Made by a program: the position numbers and the translations under genes
Origin: Kangiella sp.
GTDB lineage: Bacteria > Pseudomonadota > Gammaproteobacteria > Enterobacterales > Kangiellaceae
Assembly: GCA_028284185.1 (NCBI GenBank)
Contig: JANQSG010000015.1
Coordinates: 62,001 to 126,000, forward strand
DNA: 64,000 nt
Reading direction: 5' to 3'
Shown: piece after piece, positions 31,822-42,251 of the stretch
Layout: the number at the start of each line of letters is the position of its first letter
Numbering within the stretch: position 1 is the stretch's first letter
The notes under the pieces: generated by a model
What the model was told of the DNA's origin: nothing
What the model saw: only the letters and a program-made list of their open reading frames with translations
Databases searched by the model: none

Positions 31822-32547
31822 ATGAAATTTATCGATAAAACTGTTTTGGCTGTTGGTTTAACTTTGGCATCCGCTGGCTTAATGGCAGCCGCTCCGGTGG
31901 TTGATGCGCAAGATGCCAGGGCTCAGCAGCAGGCACGTTCAAGCCAGCAAAAGCAGTTGATTGCAGAGTTGGTATTGCAAATCAATCAGTTGCAGCAGGA
32001 AGTGCGTCAGTTGCGTGGTCAATTGGAAGAGCAGGATTACCGCATGCAGCAATTGGCTAAACAGCAAAGAGAGCTTTATCTTGACTTGGATCGGCGGATT
32101 CAGGCGGGAGTTACTGCTAGCGGAGCAAGTGCTGGTGAAAATGTTGAACAAGCTGCTGGCGATCAAGTGGTTGCCAGTGAAGTACAGGCTGCTTATAACA
32201 AGGCTTTTACTCAATACAAAGACAAGAAATTTGCTTTTGCCAAAAGTTCTTTTAAAACCTTTCTAGCCAATTATCCAGAAGAAATTCTGGCATCCAATGC
32301 CCACTTTTGGTTAGGCCAGTTGCATTTAAAAGATAAAGAGTATGAGCAAGCGGAAACTCAATTTAAGGCAGTTTATGAAGGTTTTCCTGGTGCTAATAAA
32401 ACGGACGTAGCTATATTAAAACTGGGTCAGTTAGAAGAAGTTCGAGGAAATTCCAAAGCTGCAAAAGCTTATTATCAGAGAGTAGCTAAAGAATTTCCAG
32501 ATACTACCGCTGGTAAATTAGCCAGGGCTAAGCTGGATACTTTATAA
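31822..32547 (+). CDS. cpoB: Cell division coordinator CpoB (YbgF)
   Basis: Signal peptide, coiled coil, C-terminal TPRs; end of the tol-pal operon. Confidence 0.93.
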   Translation: MKFIDKTVLAVGLTLASAGLMAAAPVVDAQDARAQQQARSSQQKQLIAELVLQINQLQQEVRQLRGQLEEQDYRMQQLAKQQRELYLDLDRRIQAGVTASGASAGENVEQAAGDQVVASEVQAAYNKAFTQYKDKKFAFAKSSFKTFLANYPEEILASNAHFWLGQLHLKDKEYEQAETQFKAVYEGFPGANKTDVAILKLGQLEEVRGNSKAAKAYYQRVAKEFPDTTAGKLARAKLDTL

Positions 32548-32566
32548 GTTAATGACTAGTAATATA

Positions 32567-32591
32567 AAAGGCGCCTAGTGCGCCTTTTTCT
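32567..32591 (+). terminator. Rho-independent terminator
   Basis: AAAGGCGCctagtGCGCCTTTTTCTTT. Confidence 0.85.
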
Positions 32592-32664
32592 TTGTCTTCA
32601 ATATGCTGAATCGACTATAATTCGCGCACTATTTCTTCAAATCAAGAGTTATTGGCTATAAATT

Positions 32665-33306
32665 TTGAGCAAATTGCGTATTACTGAAATATTTTATTCC
32701 TTGCAAGGCGAAAGTTTAATGGTTGGTTTGCCAACAGTTTTTGTGCGCCTAACCGGTTGTCCACTACGTTGTGTCTATTGTGATACCGATTATGCTTTTG
32801 GTGGTGGAGAATGGATGACGTATGAGGAAATTCTAAATGAGATTGCTCAATATGATTGTACCAATGTGTGTATTACTGGTGGCGAGCCTTTAGCCCAGCA
32901 GCGTGTTTTTGATTTTTTCACCCTGCTTTGCGATAAGGGTTATCAAGTTTCTACTGAAACGGGTGGTGCTAATGATATAGCGCCGGTGGATAAAAGAGTG
33001 ATGGTGGTGATGGATTTAAAAACCCCAGATTCACAAGAAATGGGTAAAAATCTTTATTCTAATATTGAGTATTTAAAGTCAACTGACCAAATTAAATTTG
33101 TGATTTGTAGTCGGAAAGATTTTGACTGGGCAAAAATGACGCTGGAACAATATAATTTAATAGATACATGTGAGGTTTTATTCTCACCAAGTTATGGTCA
33201 GGTGGAGTATCAAGATTTAGCGGAGTGGATATTAAAAGACAAACTTCCTATTCGTATGCAAATCCAATTGCACAAGGTGATCTGGGGAGAAAAGACTGGT
33301 GTATAA
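32665..33306 (+). CDS. queE: 7-carboxy-7-deazaguanine synthase
   Basis: RLTGCPLRCVYCDTDYAF radical-SAM motif; near queC. Confidence 0.95.
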   Translation: MSKLRITEIFYSLQGESLMVGLPTVFVRLTGCPLRCVYCDTDYAFGGGEWMTYEEILNEIAQYDCTNVCITGGEPLAQQRVFDFFTLLCDKGYQVSTETGGANDIAPVDKRVMVVMDLKTPDSQEMGKNLYSNIEYLKSTDQIKFVICSRKDFDWAKMTLEQYNLIDTCEVLFSPSYGQVEYQDLAEWILKDKLPIRMQIQLHKVIWGEKTGV

Positions 33307-33691
33307 TGAAGAAGAAATAGTAATAAATACGAAAGCTCAAATTATGGATGTGCATATGGAGCTATTTCAGGAGTCACTAATAGTAGGCTTTATAAGCTCT
33401 TTTTTTTATTTTCTAGTGATTGCCTTCTTATTAGTAGCTACCTATAAACTGCATAAATATGCTGCTAATCGAGGCACCTTCTTAATGCTGATAAGTGCTA
33501 GACTTATTTTGCTAATATATGCCCTTATGACTGTTCTTGGTTTTGTTATAAATGCAGCTAAGGCAGGCAAAGCTATTTGGTATTTATTTCAACTTTTTGA
33601 GTTGCTTTTAGCTGCCTCATGGCTATTAGGCGCTTATGGGCTTTTAAGGTTTAGTTTGAATAAGTCTAAAGAGACTCGAACTGATGACTAA
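33299..33691 (+). CDS. Small integral membrane protein between queE and queC
   Basis: 3 TM segments; overlaps both neighbours. The start may lie at an internal ATG (about 33344). Confidence 0.55.
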   Translation: MYNEEEIVINTKAQIMDVHMELFQESLIVGFISSFFYFLVIAFLLVATYKLHKYAANRGTFLMLISARLILLIYALMTVLGFVINAAKAGKAIWYLFQLFELLLAASWLLGAYGLLRFSLNKSKETRTDD

Positions 33692-34367
33692 AAAAGCAGT
33701 GGTTTTATTATCAGGTGGTTTAGACTCTACAACAGCGTTAGCAATAGCCAAAGAGCAAGGTTTTGAGTGCTACACCATGAGTTTTAATTATGGTCAGCGC
33801 AGTTTGGCAGAGCTTAATGCGGCTAAAAAAATATCCAAAACATTCAATGCGATTAAACATATCGAAGTGAATTTAGATATGACGGAAATTGGTGGCTCAG
33901 CTCTAACCGACCATTCGATTGATGTTCCTGTTAATGAAGAAATCGAACAACAAGAAGCTATTCCTATAACCTATGTTCCAGCCCGAAATACAGTTTTTCT
34001 ATCAATAGCTTTAGGCTGGGCTGAAGTTTTAGAAGCTAGCCATATTTTTGTTGGTGTTAATGCAGTGGACTATTCAGGTTATCCCGATTGTCGCCCTGAG
34101 TTTGTACAAGCTTTTGAAAGCATGGCAAATTTAGCCACAAAAGCAAGTGTTGAAGGCAATAAATTAACCATTGAAGCGCCGCTTATCAATATGACTAAAG
34201 AGCAGATCATCGCAGAAGGAATTCGATTAGGTGTCGATTACAGTCAAACCGTATCTTGCTATAAAGCAACTGACGATGGACTAGCATGTGGTGAGTGTGA
34301 CTCCTGTATTCTGCGTTGCCAGGGATTTGCAGGTCAGGGGATAGTTGATCCGACTCTTTATATCTAG
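33684..34367 (+). CDS. queC: 7-cyano-7-deazaguanine synthase
   Basis: [19 protein letters not shown]-loop; [10 protein letters not shown] zinc site. Confidence 0.97.
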   Translation: MTKKAVVLLSGGLDSTTALAIAKEQGFECYTMSFNYGQRSLAELNAAKKISKTFNAIKHIEVNLDMTEIGGSALTDHSIDVPVNEEIEQQEAIPITYVPARNTVFLSIALGWAEVLEASHIFVGVNAVDYSGYPDCRPEFVQAFESMANLATKASVEGNKLTIEAPLINMTKEQIIAEGIRLGVDYSQTVSCYKATDDGLACGECDSCILRCQGFAGQGIVDPTLYI

Positions 34368-34420
34368 CCTAAGTTCATTGCCTAAATTCTAGGCTTTCTG
34401 TATAATTCCGCGCAATTTCT

Positions 34421-34450
34421 GGGTTAGCTATGGCTAGCCCTATTTTCTTG
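34421..34450 (+). promoter_or_regulatory. 5'-UTR hairpin upstream of ndk
   Basis: GGGTTAGC-TATG-GCTAGCCC followed by TATTTTCTT, just after a TATAAT -10-like box at 34401-34406. Confidence 0.4.
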
Positions 34451-34478
34451 TGATTTATCTGATTAAACGGAGTCCGAA

Positions 34479-34910
34479 ATGGCTATCGAACGTACTTTTT
34501 CTATCGTTAAACCTGATGCAGTGGCGAAAAATGTCATTGGTGAAATCTACAGCCGTTTCGAGCGTGCTGGTCTGCGCATTGTTGCTTCTAAAATGATCCA
34601 CTTGTCTCGCGAAAAAGCGGAAGGTTTCTACGCTGAGCACGCTGAGCGTCCATTCTTCGGTGCTTTAGTGGATTTTATGACTTCTGGCCCAGTGATGGTT
34701 CAAGTGTTAGAAGGCGAAAATGCCATCAAAGCTAACCGTGAAATTATGGGTGCTACTAACCCAGCAGAAGCGTTACGTGGCACTATTCGTGCAGACTATG
34801 CGGTTTCAGTTGATGAAAATGCTGCGCATGGTTCGGATAGTCCTGAATCAGCAGAGCGTGAAATTAACTATTTCTTCAATGCAGATGAAATCTGCCCGCG
34901 CACTCGATAA
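34479..34910 (+). CDS. ndk: Nucleoside diphosphate kinase
   Basis: [31 protein letters not shown]. Confidence 0.98.
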   Translation: MAIERTFSIVKPDAVAKNVIGEIYSRFERAGLRIVASKMIHLSREKAEGFYAEHAERPFFGALVDFMTSGPVMVQVLEGENAIKANREIMGATNPAEALRGTIRADYAVSVDENAAHGSDSPESAEREINYFFNADEICPRTR

Positions 34911-34912
34911 AA

Positions 34913-35027
34913 ACGGTTATTTTGCCCAATTTCTTTGTTAAAAGTTAAATTTCAGGCTTCTCATTAACTAGAGTTAACTACGAATCTGAAATTCATCTTT
35001 TGCCTCAAACTTGAACAAAATCCCACG
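34913..35027 (+). ncRNA. Structured 3'-UTR element, copy B
   Basis: ATTTTG(34919-34924)/CAAAAT(35016-35021); AAAAG(34940-34944)/CTTTT(34997-35001); AATTTCAG(34948-34955)/CTGAAATT(34986-34993); TTAACT/AGTTAA(34964-34977). Confidence 0.65.
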
Positions 35028-35047
35028 TTTTTAGGTAAGAGTTTATA

Positions 35048-35085
35048 AGAAGGCTTTTCATTTCGATGAAAAGCCTTTTCTTTTA
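35048..35085 (+). terminator. Strong Rho-independent terminator with TTCG tetraloop
   Basis: AAGGCTTTTCAT-TTCG-ATGAAAAGCCTT followed by TTCTTTT. Confidence 0.9.
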
Positions 35086-35130
35086 CGCTCTGAAATCTTT
35101 CCTTTGAGCTAGCTGAAAGAAGAAAAGTTA

Positions 35131-35395
35131 TAGCGTAAATTGGGCAGGTGACCATCGGAAATCCCTTTAGGGAGATAGCCCAATTTAGCAAATTCGAAAC
35201 AGGATGTTTCGTTTTGCGGCGCATTAAGTAACTTTGATGAATGAGGGAAGTGCGAAGCACCTGGCGATGGGATGTCCTTTCTTTTATGAAATACATCCTT
35301 GTATTTCACCCTTCGGGCTGGCTTCGCCATTCAAAATTGCTCCTGGCAATTTTGTGATTCGTTTTCTTTAGACAAGTAAAGAAAATGAACAGGTA
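35131..35395. repeat. Multi-hairpin intergenic element
   Basis: Consecutive inverted repeats: 133-145/178-189, 195-201/205-211, GTGC-gaa-GCAC, GAAATAC/GTATTTC, CAAAATTGC/GCAATTTTG, TTTTCTTTA/TAAAGAAAA (offsets relative to 35000). Confidence 0.7.
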
Positions 35396-35564
35396 AAATA
35401 TCAAGGTTTGTTTTATATAACACTTGGTATTACTTAACTCAGGCCTTGAAATAAGTATAGGTGAAGGGTAGGGCTTTGCTATTACAACTATAAAAGCCTA
35501 AAATATAACCAAAGTTAATAGCTAATTAGCTGCAAATTGTATCTACATTGTGTAAAGGTAATTA

Positions 35565-36698
35565 ATGAGTAACAAAAAAATTAATCTACTCAACCTGACG
35601 CGCGATGGAATGGTTGAGTTCTTCAAAGAGCTTGGTGAAAAGCCATTTCGTGCCACTCAGGTTTTGAAATGGATTCACCAGTTTGGTGTCGAAGATTTTG
35701 CTGAGATGACCAATATCAGCAAGGCTTGTCGCACTAAACTGAAAGATATCGCTGAAATTAAAGGCCCGGAAGTAGTAAGTGTACAAGAGTCTGCTGATGG
35801 TACCATCAAATGGGCATTACATATTCCTGGCGGTCAAGCCATTGAAATGGTGTTTATCCCTGAGCGTCATCGCGGTACTCTTTGCGTTTCTTCGCAAGTA
35901 GGCTGTGCTTTAGAGTGCAGCTTTTGTTCAACAGGCTATCAAGGCTTTAACCGTAATCTTTCTACCGCTGAAATCATTGGCCAGGTCTGGCTGGCTGCGC
36001 GTCATTTAAATGGCCTGCATAAGTCGGATAATCGAGCGGTTACTAATGTGGTTATGATGGGTATGGGTGAACCTTTGGCTAACTATGAGCCGGTGGTTAA
36101 CGCTATGGAATTGATGATGGACGATAATGCTTATGGCTTATCCAAGCGCCGCGTGACTTTAAGTACCTCGGGCATGGTGCCGCAGTTAAAGCGTTTGATT
36201 GAAGATATTGATGTAGCTTTAGCCATTTCTCTGCATGCGCCGAACGATCCGCTACGCGATATTCTGGTGCCGATTAATAAGAAATATCCGATCAATGAAT
36301 TGATGCCGGCGATTCATCATTATCTTGAACGATCCAATGCGGCGCGCAAAGTGACGATTGAGTATGTGATGCTAAAAGGGATTAATGATAGTCTTGAGCA
36401 CGCCAGGCAGCTGGCGAGCTTATTGAAGGGCACTCCCTGCAAGATTAATCTGATTCCTTTTAACCCATTTCCGCAGTCAGATTATGAGACGTCTACCCAG
36501 CAAAGCATTGATTTATTTAGTGATTTTTTAATCAAGAAAGGGTATCTTGTGGTAACAAGAAGAACCCGTGGCGATGATATTGATGCGGCTTGTGGTCAAT
36601 TGGCAGGCAAGATTAATGATAAAACCAAACGTCAGTCGCGACGTGAACAAGATACTAGTAAAGAGTATCAAAAACAAATAGCCGTGGAGATAAGGTAA
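35565..36698 (+). CDS. rlmN: 23S rRNA/tRNA (adenine-C2)-methyltransferase RlmN
   Basis: [34 protein letters not shown]. Confidence 0.97.
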   Translation: MSNKKINLLNLTRDGMVEFFKELGEKPFRATQVLKWIHQFGVEDFAEMTNISKACRTKLKDIAEIKGPEVVSVQESADGTIKWALHIPGGQAIEMVFIPERHRGTLCVSSQVGCALECSFCSTGYQGFNRNLSTAEIIGQVWLAARHLNGLHKSDNRAVTNVVMMGMGEPLANYEPVVNAMELMMDDNAYGLSKRRVTLSTSGMVPQLKRLIEDIDVALAISLHAPNDPLRDILVPINKKYPINELMPAIHHYLERSNAARKVTIEYVMLKGINDSLEHARQLASLLKGTPCKINLIPFNPFPQSDYETSTQQSIDLFSDFLIKKGYLVVTRRTRGDDIDAACGQLAGKINDKTKRQSRREQDTSKEYQKQIAVEIR

Positions 36699-36717
36699 TT
36701 AGCTAATTAAGGGCCAA

Positions 36718-37518
36718 ATGAATATGAAGTTAGTAACCGTTACATCATTGTTAGCTTTAACATTATTGATTGGATGTGAAACCACCAAAAGACAAACGGA
36801 TACCTTTGCAACCAATGACCGAATCGAAGTTAAAGATCGTGGACCAGATTATAAAGCCGCCGCGGAAAAACGTCTGGCATTGGGCTTAGGCTATATTGAG
36901 CGCGGTTTGTTTGAGCGTGCTAAAAAAAACCTGTTGATGGCTGAAGAGCATGCGCCTGATAGTCCGGATGTGATGTTCGGTTTAGCTTATTATTATCAGC
37001 GAGTTTTTGAGTTTGATAAGGCAGAAACCTATTATAAGAAAACCATTAAACAGGATTCCGATAACCCTGATTATTTGAATGCTTACGGTGCTTTTTTGTG
37101 TAAGGCGCGTAAGGATTATGATGGGGCTGTATCCTATTTTATGAAAGCGATTGATAAACCGGAATATACTTCTGTGGGTGAAAGCTATGAAAATGCGGGT
37201 TTTTGCTCATTAGAAGGGGGTGATCAAACTCAAGCAGAATTATATTTTCAAAAAGCTATGACTTTTAATCCACGTTTGGTGCGGCCCTTATACGGCTTAG
37301 CCTTAATGGCTTTTGAATCAGGTCAATACAACAAAGCGGAGTCTTTTTTATTACGCTTTGAAGGAAAGTCGAAACCTACTGCTGATAGTTTATTGCTGGG
37401 TTATAAAATTGGCCGCCGTCTTAATGATCGTTTTTCTATGGAATCTTATGGTGAAAAGCTGATGCAGCTTTTCCCTGATTCGGAACAAGCATCCACTTAC
37501 CGCAGAATGAGCAGTTAA
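36718..37518 (+). CDS. Type IV pilus biogenesis/stability protein PilW (PilF), TPR lipoprotein
   Basis: Lipobox LLIGCETT, TPR repeats, between rlmN and rodZ. Confidence 0.88.
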   Translation: MNMKLVTVTSLLALTLLIGCETTKRQTDTFATNDRIEVKDRGPDYKAAAEKRLALGLGYIERGLFERAKKNLLMAEEHAPDSPDVMFGLAYYYQRVFEFDKAETYYKKTIKQDSDNPDYLNAYGAFLCKARKDYDGAVSYFMKAIDKPEYTSVGESYENAGFCSLEGGDQTQAELYFQKAMTFNPRLVRPLYGLALMAFESGQYNKAESFLLRFEGKSKPTADSLLLGYKIGRRLNDRFSMESYGEKLMQLFPDSEQASTYRRMSS

Positions 37519-37543
37519 ATTACTAACCAAATAGAAGACCAGA

Positions 37544-38500
37544 ATGACAGAAGATACAGCAGAAAATGGTAATTTTGGTCCGGGAGCATTTTTAAAACAG
37601 GCTAGGGAGCAGCAAGGGATATCCATTAAGGATGTTGCATCTCGGCTGAAATTGATGGAACAGTCTATTCATAATATTGAATCAGACAACTATGAAGATA
37701 CGCCTATAGCTTTTTATAAGGGGTATTTAAAGAATTATGCTCAGTTTCTTGGATTGGATCCTGAGCAAGTAGCGGAAAAGTTTAATCGCTATGCTGTTAA
37801 GCAAGGTTTAGAAGTTGATCCTGTTACTCGCCCCAGTTACTCCGCGGAAACCATTTCCCGAAAAAACAGCCAAAGATACGCACGACTTTTCGTTAAACTG
37901 ATTTCCTGGTTGATTGCTTTGGCATTAATTTATTCGGTTTATTATTTATTGGCCGAAAAAGGTTACTGGAATAAATTTATCAATAGTTTTGATAAGAACC
38001 CTACGCAAGAGCAACCGTTGGAAACCGATGATAATGAAGGTGAATTAATACCAGAAGTTTCAGCGCTTGGTTCTGCCAATGATGATCAGAAATTAAGTTT
38101 AGAGAAAATAGATCGAGATACTCAAGCCGATTCAGGGAATGAACTTGCTTTAAACCTTGAACCAGCTGAAGCAGAAACTACCCTGCAGGAGTCCAGTGGT
38201 TCAAATTTTGAAATGGCCGATCATAATGCTGAAGCGACTGAGTATCGAATGGCTACCAATGACCAAGAGTTATTATTGCAATTTTCAGATGAGTGCTGGC
38301 TACAAGTAATTGATGCTAGTGGAAAAATTCTTGTAAGTGGTACTAAGCATGCTGGCCATGTGTCTCGTGTTAGTGGTCGAGCCCCTTATCGATTAACCAT
38401 TGGCAAAGTTGCTGCCATTAAAATCGAATATCAAGGCAAAGAAATCGATCTATCGTCATATCCTGATGGTAGAATAGCAAAATTAATTATTGGCGCTTAA
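37544..38500 (+). CDS. rodZ: RodZ-like HTH/TM cytoskeletal protein
   Basis: N-terminal HTH (GAFLKQAREQQGISIKDVASRLKL), single TM, C-terminal DUF4115-like domain. Confidence 0.9.
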   Translation: MTEDTAENGNFGPGAFLKQAREQQGISIKDVASRLKLMEQSIHNIESDNYEDTPIAFYKGYLKNYAQFLGLDPEQVAEKFNRYAVKQGLEVDPVTRPSYSAETISRKNSQRYARLFVKLISWLIALALIYSVYYLLAEKGYWNKFINSFDKNPTQEQPLETDDNEGELIPEVSALGSANDDQKLSLEKIDRDTQADSGNELALNLEPAEAETTLQESSGSNFEMADHNAEATEYRMATNDQELLLQFSDECWLQVIDASGKILVSGTKHAGHVSRVSGRAPYRLTIGKVAAIKIEYQGKEIDLSSYPDGRIAKLIIGA

Positions 38501-38532
38501 AATAGTGCCTACAAGTCCAAAACTCTAACCGT

Positions 38533-39669
38533 ATGATAGGCAATTCTTGGATCCAAAGACGCAAATCGCGTCAAATCATGGTGGGAAATGTTCCTATTGG
38601 TGGCGATGCACCGATTGCAGTGCAAAGCATGACTAATACTGATACTTGTGACGTAGCTGCTACCGTAGCACAGGTTACTGCATTGGCTGATACTGGTGCC
38701 GATATAGTGCGGGTATCAGTGCCGACCATGAAAGCGGCGGAAGCTTTTAAGTTGATCAAAGAGCAATCACCAGTACCATTAGTAGCAGATATTCATTTTG
38801 ATTACCGTATTGCCCTACAGGTTGCTGAATATGGGGTGGATTGTTTACGGATCAATCCAGGCAATATTGGTGCTGAAGCACGGGTTAAAGCGGTGGTGGA
38901 TGCAGCCAAAGCGCGTAATATTCCGATTCGTATTGGCGTTAATGCAGGTTCACTGGAAAAAGATTTACAGGAAAAATACGGCGAACCAACGCCAGAGGCT
39001 TTGGTGGAATCGGCTTATCGTCATATTGAATTTCTCGAAAAATATAGCTTTAAAGATTACAAAATCAGTCTAAAAGCCTCTGATGTTTTTATGACGGTTT
39101 CTGCTTATCGCATCTTGGCTAAAGAAATTGATAATCCACTGCATTTGGGTATCACTGAAGCAGGTTCTTTCCGTTCGGGAACGGTTAAATCTTCGGTTGG
39201 TTTAGGTATGTTACTGGCTGAAGGGATTGGCGATACCATCCGTATTTCGTTGGCTGCCGATCCAGTGCTGGAAGTTAAAGTTGGCTATGACATCTTAAAA
39301 AGTCTGGGGCTGCGCCAGCGTGGTATTAACCTGATAGCCTGTCCATCCTGCTCACGCCAGCAGTTTGATGTGATTAAAACGGTAAATGCTCTTGAGGAAC
39401 GTTTAGAAGATGTGAATGAACATATTGATGTAGCGGTGATTGGTTGTGTGGTCAATGGCCCTGGCGAAGCCAAAGAAGTGGAAGTGGGGTTAACTGGCGG
39501 TCATAAAAAATCAATGCTTTATTCTAATGGCGAAAAGAGTCATAAAGTGGCTAACGAAGACTTAGTTGATGAACTGGAAAAGCAGATCCGTGATAAATTA
39601 GCTGTCAAGCAGGCACAAAAAGATCAAATGACCAAAGGTAAGCAAGAGCTTGATATTAAACAAGTTTAG
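38533..39669 (+). CDS. ispG: 4-hydroxy-3-methylbut-2-en-1-yl diphosphate synthase
   Basis: [45 protein letters not shown]. Confidence 0.97.
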   Translation: MIGNSWIQRRKSRQIMVGNVPIGGDAPIAVQSMTNTDTCDVAATVAQVTALADTGADIVRVSVPTMKAAEAFKLIKEQSPVPLVADIHFDYRIALQVAEYGVDCLRINPGNIGAEARVKAVVDAAKARNIPIRIGVNAGSLEKDLQEKYGEPTPEALVESAYRHIEFLEKYSFKDYKISLKASDVFMTVSAYRILAKEIDNPLHLGITEAGSFRSGTVKSSVGLGMLLAEGIGDTIRISLAADPVLEVKVGYDILKSLGLRQRGINLIACPSCSRQQFDVIKTVNALEERLEDVNEHIDVAVIGCVVNGPGEAKEVEVGLTGGHKKSMLYSNGEKSHKVANEDLVDELEKQIRDKLAVKQAQKDQMTKGKQELDIKQV

Positions 39670-40108
39670 TAAAGTTTTACTCGTATTAATTTTTATGCAG
39701 GCCTCGGTATTGGCACAGGAGTCAAAAATGCAAAAAGTAGAAGGTAGTTTTGAGATTCAGATGACACCAGCAGAAGATGAAATTGATGTTGGTCGTATGT
39801 TCATGAACAAAACTTATACAGGCTCTTTATCGGGTACGGCAAAAGGTCAGATGCTAAGTCTGCGTACCGAAGTTACTGGCTCTGCTGCTTATGTGGCGCT
39901 TGAACACTTTGCAGGTGAGCTTGAAGGTAAAAAAGGTTCTTTCTCGTTAATTCACAAAGGTCTGATGAAGCAAGGCAAAAGCGGCCTTGAGGTGAGTATC
40001 GTTGCCGATTCAGGTAAAGATGAACTAAAAGGTATTAGTGGTTCTCTGGATATTATTATTGAGGATGGCAAGCACTTTTATGTGTTGGAATATCAGCTGC
40101 CTGAATAG
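39650..40108 (+). CDS. DUF3224-like secreted protein
   Basis: TTG start overlapping the ispG 3' end; signal peptide; beta-rich domain. Confidence 0.65.
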   Translation: MILNKFSKVLLVLIFMQASVLAQESKMQKVEGSFEIQMTPAEDEIDVGRMFMNKTYTGSLSGTAKGQMLSLRTEVTGSAAYVALEHFAGELEGKKGSFSLIHKGLMKQGKSGLEVSIVADSGKDELKGISGSLDIIIEDGKHFYVLEYQLPE

Positions 40109-40117
40109 AAATTTTTG

Positions 40118-40186
40118 CTGTGTTATTCCAGCGCAAGCCAGAATCTTAAAATCTTGATTTTGGTCAGGATGACAAGAATAACGTAT
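40118..40186. repeat. REP-like extragenic palindrome
   Basis: GTTATTCCAGCGCAAGCCAGAATC...GATTTTGGTCAGGATGACAAGAATAAC. Confidence 0.6.
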
Positions 40187-40283
40187 CTATACTAAAAACC
40201 GCTAAAAAACCTACTGTTTTGCTGTAAATCCGCTATAATCTCGCTCTTATTTATAAAATTTACCGTATCATTCGGAAAGCGCC

Positions 40284-41552
40284 TTGAGTCAGAAAATTCA
40301 AGCCATTCGCGGCATGAACGATATTTTGCCGCAACAAACTCCTTATTGGCACCAGTTGGAAGCCATTTTACGCCAGCTGATGGCAGCTTATGGCTATAAC
40401 GAAATCCGTATGCCAATTGTGGAAAAGACCAGTTTGTTTAAGCGGGCGGTGGGCGAAGTGACCGATATCGTAGAAAAGGAGATGTACACTTTCGACGATA
40501 GAAATGGTGATAGTTTGAGTTTGCGTCCTGAAGGGACAGCTTCTTGTGTACGTGCTGGTATTGAACATGGCTTACTTTATAACCAGGAACAGCGCCTTTG
40601 GTATATGGGTCCCATGTTCCGCCATGAGCGTCCACAAAAAGGGCGTTATCGTCAGTTTCATCAGTTAGGTGTTGAAACTTTTGGTCTAGCTACGGCGGAT
40701 ATTGATGCTGAATTGATTTTAATGACGGCGCGTTTGTGGAAAGCGGTTGGTATTGAAGATACGGTGCGGTTGGAACTGAACTCACTAGGCTCGAATGAAG
40801 CGCGTGCTGAATACCGTGATGCTTTAATCGCTTATTTAACGCCAATCAAAGATCAATTGGACGAGGATAACCAAAGACGCTTAAGCACTAATCCATTACG
40901 TATTCTGGACTCAAAAAATCCAGAAGTGCAAAAACTGGTAGCGGACGCCCCCAAGCTAAATGACTATTTAGATCAGGAGTCAAAAGAGCATTTTGCACGT
41001 TTGTGCCAGATTTTGGATGCTAACCATATTGAGTATGAGGTGAACTCAAAGTTAGTACGTGGATTGGATTACTACAATCGCACCGTTTTTGAGTGGATCA
41101 CGGATAAACTCGGTGCTCAAGGCACCATTTGCGCGGGTGGTCGTTATGATGGTCTGACCGAACAATTAGGTGGCCATGCAACGACAGCCAGCGGTTTTGC
41201 TATGGGTATCGAGCGCATTGTGGCCTTGATGGAAGAATTGTCTCCGCTGGAAATGACTGATGCTGATGTCTATTTGGTGGCATTAGGTGATGCTGCAGAA
41301 ATTAATGCCATTCAATTAGCGGAAATCCTGCGTGATGAAATGCCTTATATTCGAGTGCGCAGTAATTGTGGGGGTGGCAACTTTAAAAAGCAGTTTAAAC
41401 GTGCTGATAAAAGTGGTGCTACCCTTGCTCTGGTATTGGGAGAACAGGAAGTAACGGATAAAACTGTGGGCGTAAAGTTTTTACGCGAGCATAAAGAACA
41501 ACTGATGATTTCACAAGCTCAGCTTTGTGAAAAAATCGCTGAATTTTTATAG
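40284..41552 (+). CDS. hisS: Histidyl-tRNA synthetase
   Basis: [36 protein letters not shown]. Confidence 0.97.
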   Translation: MSQKIQAIRGMNDILPQQTPYWHQLEAILRQLMAAYGYNEIRMPIVEKTSLFKRAVGEVTDIVEKEMYTFDDRNGDSLSLRPEGTASCVRAGIEHGLLYNQEQRLWYMGPMFRHERPQKGRYRQFHQLGVETFGLATADIDAELILMTARLWKAVGIEDTVRLELNSLGSNEARAEYRDALIAYLTPIKDQLDEDNQRRLSTNPLRILDSKNPEVQKLVADAPKLNDYLDQESKEHFARLCQILDANHIEYEVNSKLVRGLDYYNRTVFEWITDKLGAQGTICAGGRYDGLTEQLGGHATTASGFAMGIERIVALMEELSPLEMTDADVYLVALGDAAEINAIQLAEILRDEMPYIRVRSNCGGGNFKKQFKRADKSGATLALVLGEQEVTDKTVGVKFLREHKEQLMISQAQLCEKIAEFL

Positions 41553-41582
41553 AAATAGTAAAGTTAGATTAGGAGGCCAAGT

Positions 41583-42212
41583 GTGGCTCAATTTGAAACC
41601 GAAGAACAACAAGTCGAAGCGATTAAGAATTTTTGGAAAGAAAATGGCAATGCCATTATTTTAGGCGCCATTATTGGTTTTGGCGGTCTGTTTGGCTGGA
41701 GATACTACCAGGATTATCAAAAAGAGCAGGCGGAAATAGCTTCTGAGCAATATGCGGCGGCGGTTAAAGCCATTAAAGCAGGCCAAACTGAAAATCCTGA
41801 GTTTGTGGAAAAAGCCAAGACCTTGATCAAGGAGCATGCGAACACTAGCTATGCCAGTCTGGCAGCGTTGAAGCTTGCACAACAATATGTCACTGAAAAC
41901 AAATTTGCGGAAGCTGCGGAACAATTACGCTGGGTCGCTGACAAAGGTAATAGTACCTTTAAAGCTATGGCGCAGCTTCGCTTAGCTCGTGTTTTATTGC
42001 AGCTGGAGAGATATGACGAAGCAGTAGCGGTGGCTAAGGCGATTGATACTGAAGCACATAAATCCACCAGCTTGATGTTGCAGGCTGAGGCTCTGTTGGC
42101 TCAAGGCAAACAGGATGAAGCGGTAGCCTTGTTTAAGCAGGCTAAAGACGCAGTGGATGGTATTACCGATCCAATATTAGCGATGCGTTTAACTGAATTT
42201 GGTATTGAGTAA
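41583..42212 (+). CDS. yfgM: YfgM family tetratricopeptide ancillary SecYEG protein
   Basis: N-terminal TM, TPR; between hisS and bamB. Confidence 0.9.
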   Translation: MAQFETEEQQVEAIKNFWKENGNAIILGAIIGFGGLFGWRYYQDYQKEQAEIASEQYAAAVKAIKAGQTENPEFVEKAKTLIKEHANTSYASLAALKLAQQYVTENKFAEAAEQLRWVADKGNSTFKAMAQLRLARVLLQLERYDEAVAVAKAIDTEAHKSTSLMLQAEALLAQGKQDEAVALFKQAKDAVDGITDPILAMRLTEFGIE

Positions 42213-42251
42213 TCAGTAATACTAGAATTTCAAGCAATAGGAAAACCTTAT

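Noticed and set aside
34964-35330. Two overlapping minus-strand ORFs (110 aa and 73 aa) between ndk and rlmN
   Set aside because: They lie within the terminator/multi-hairpin element, overlap in different frames, and show no signal, domain or ribosome-site support.
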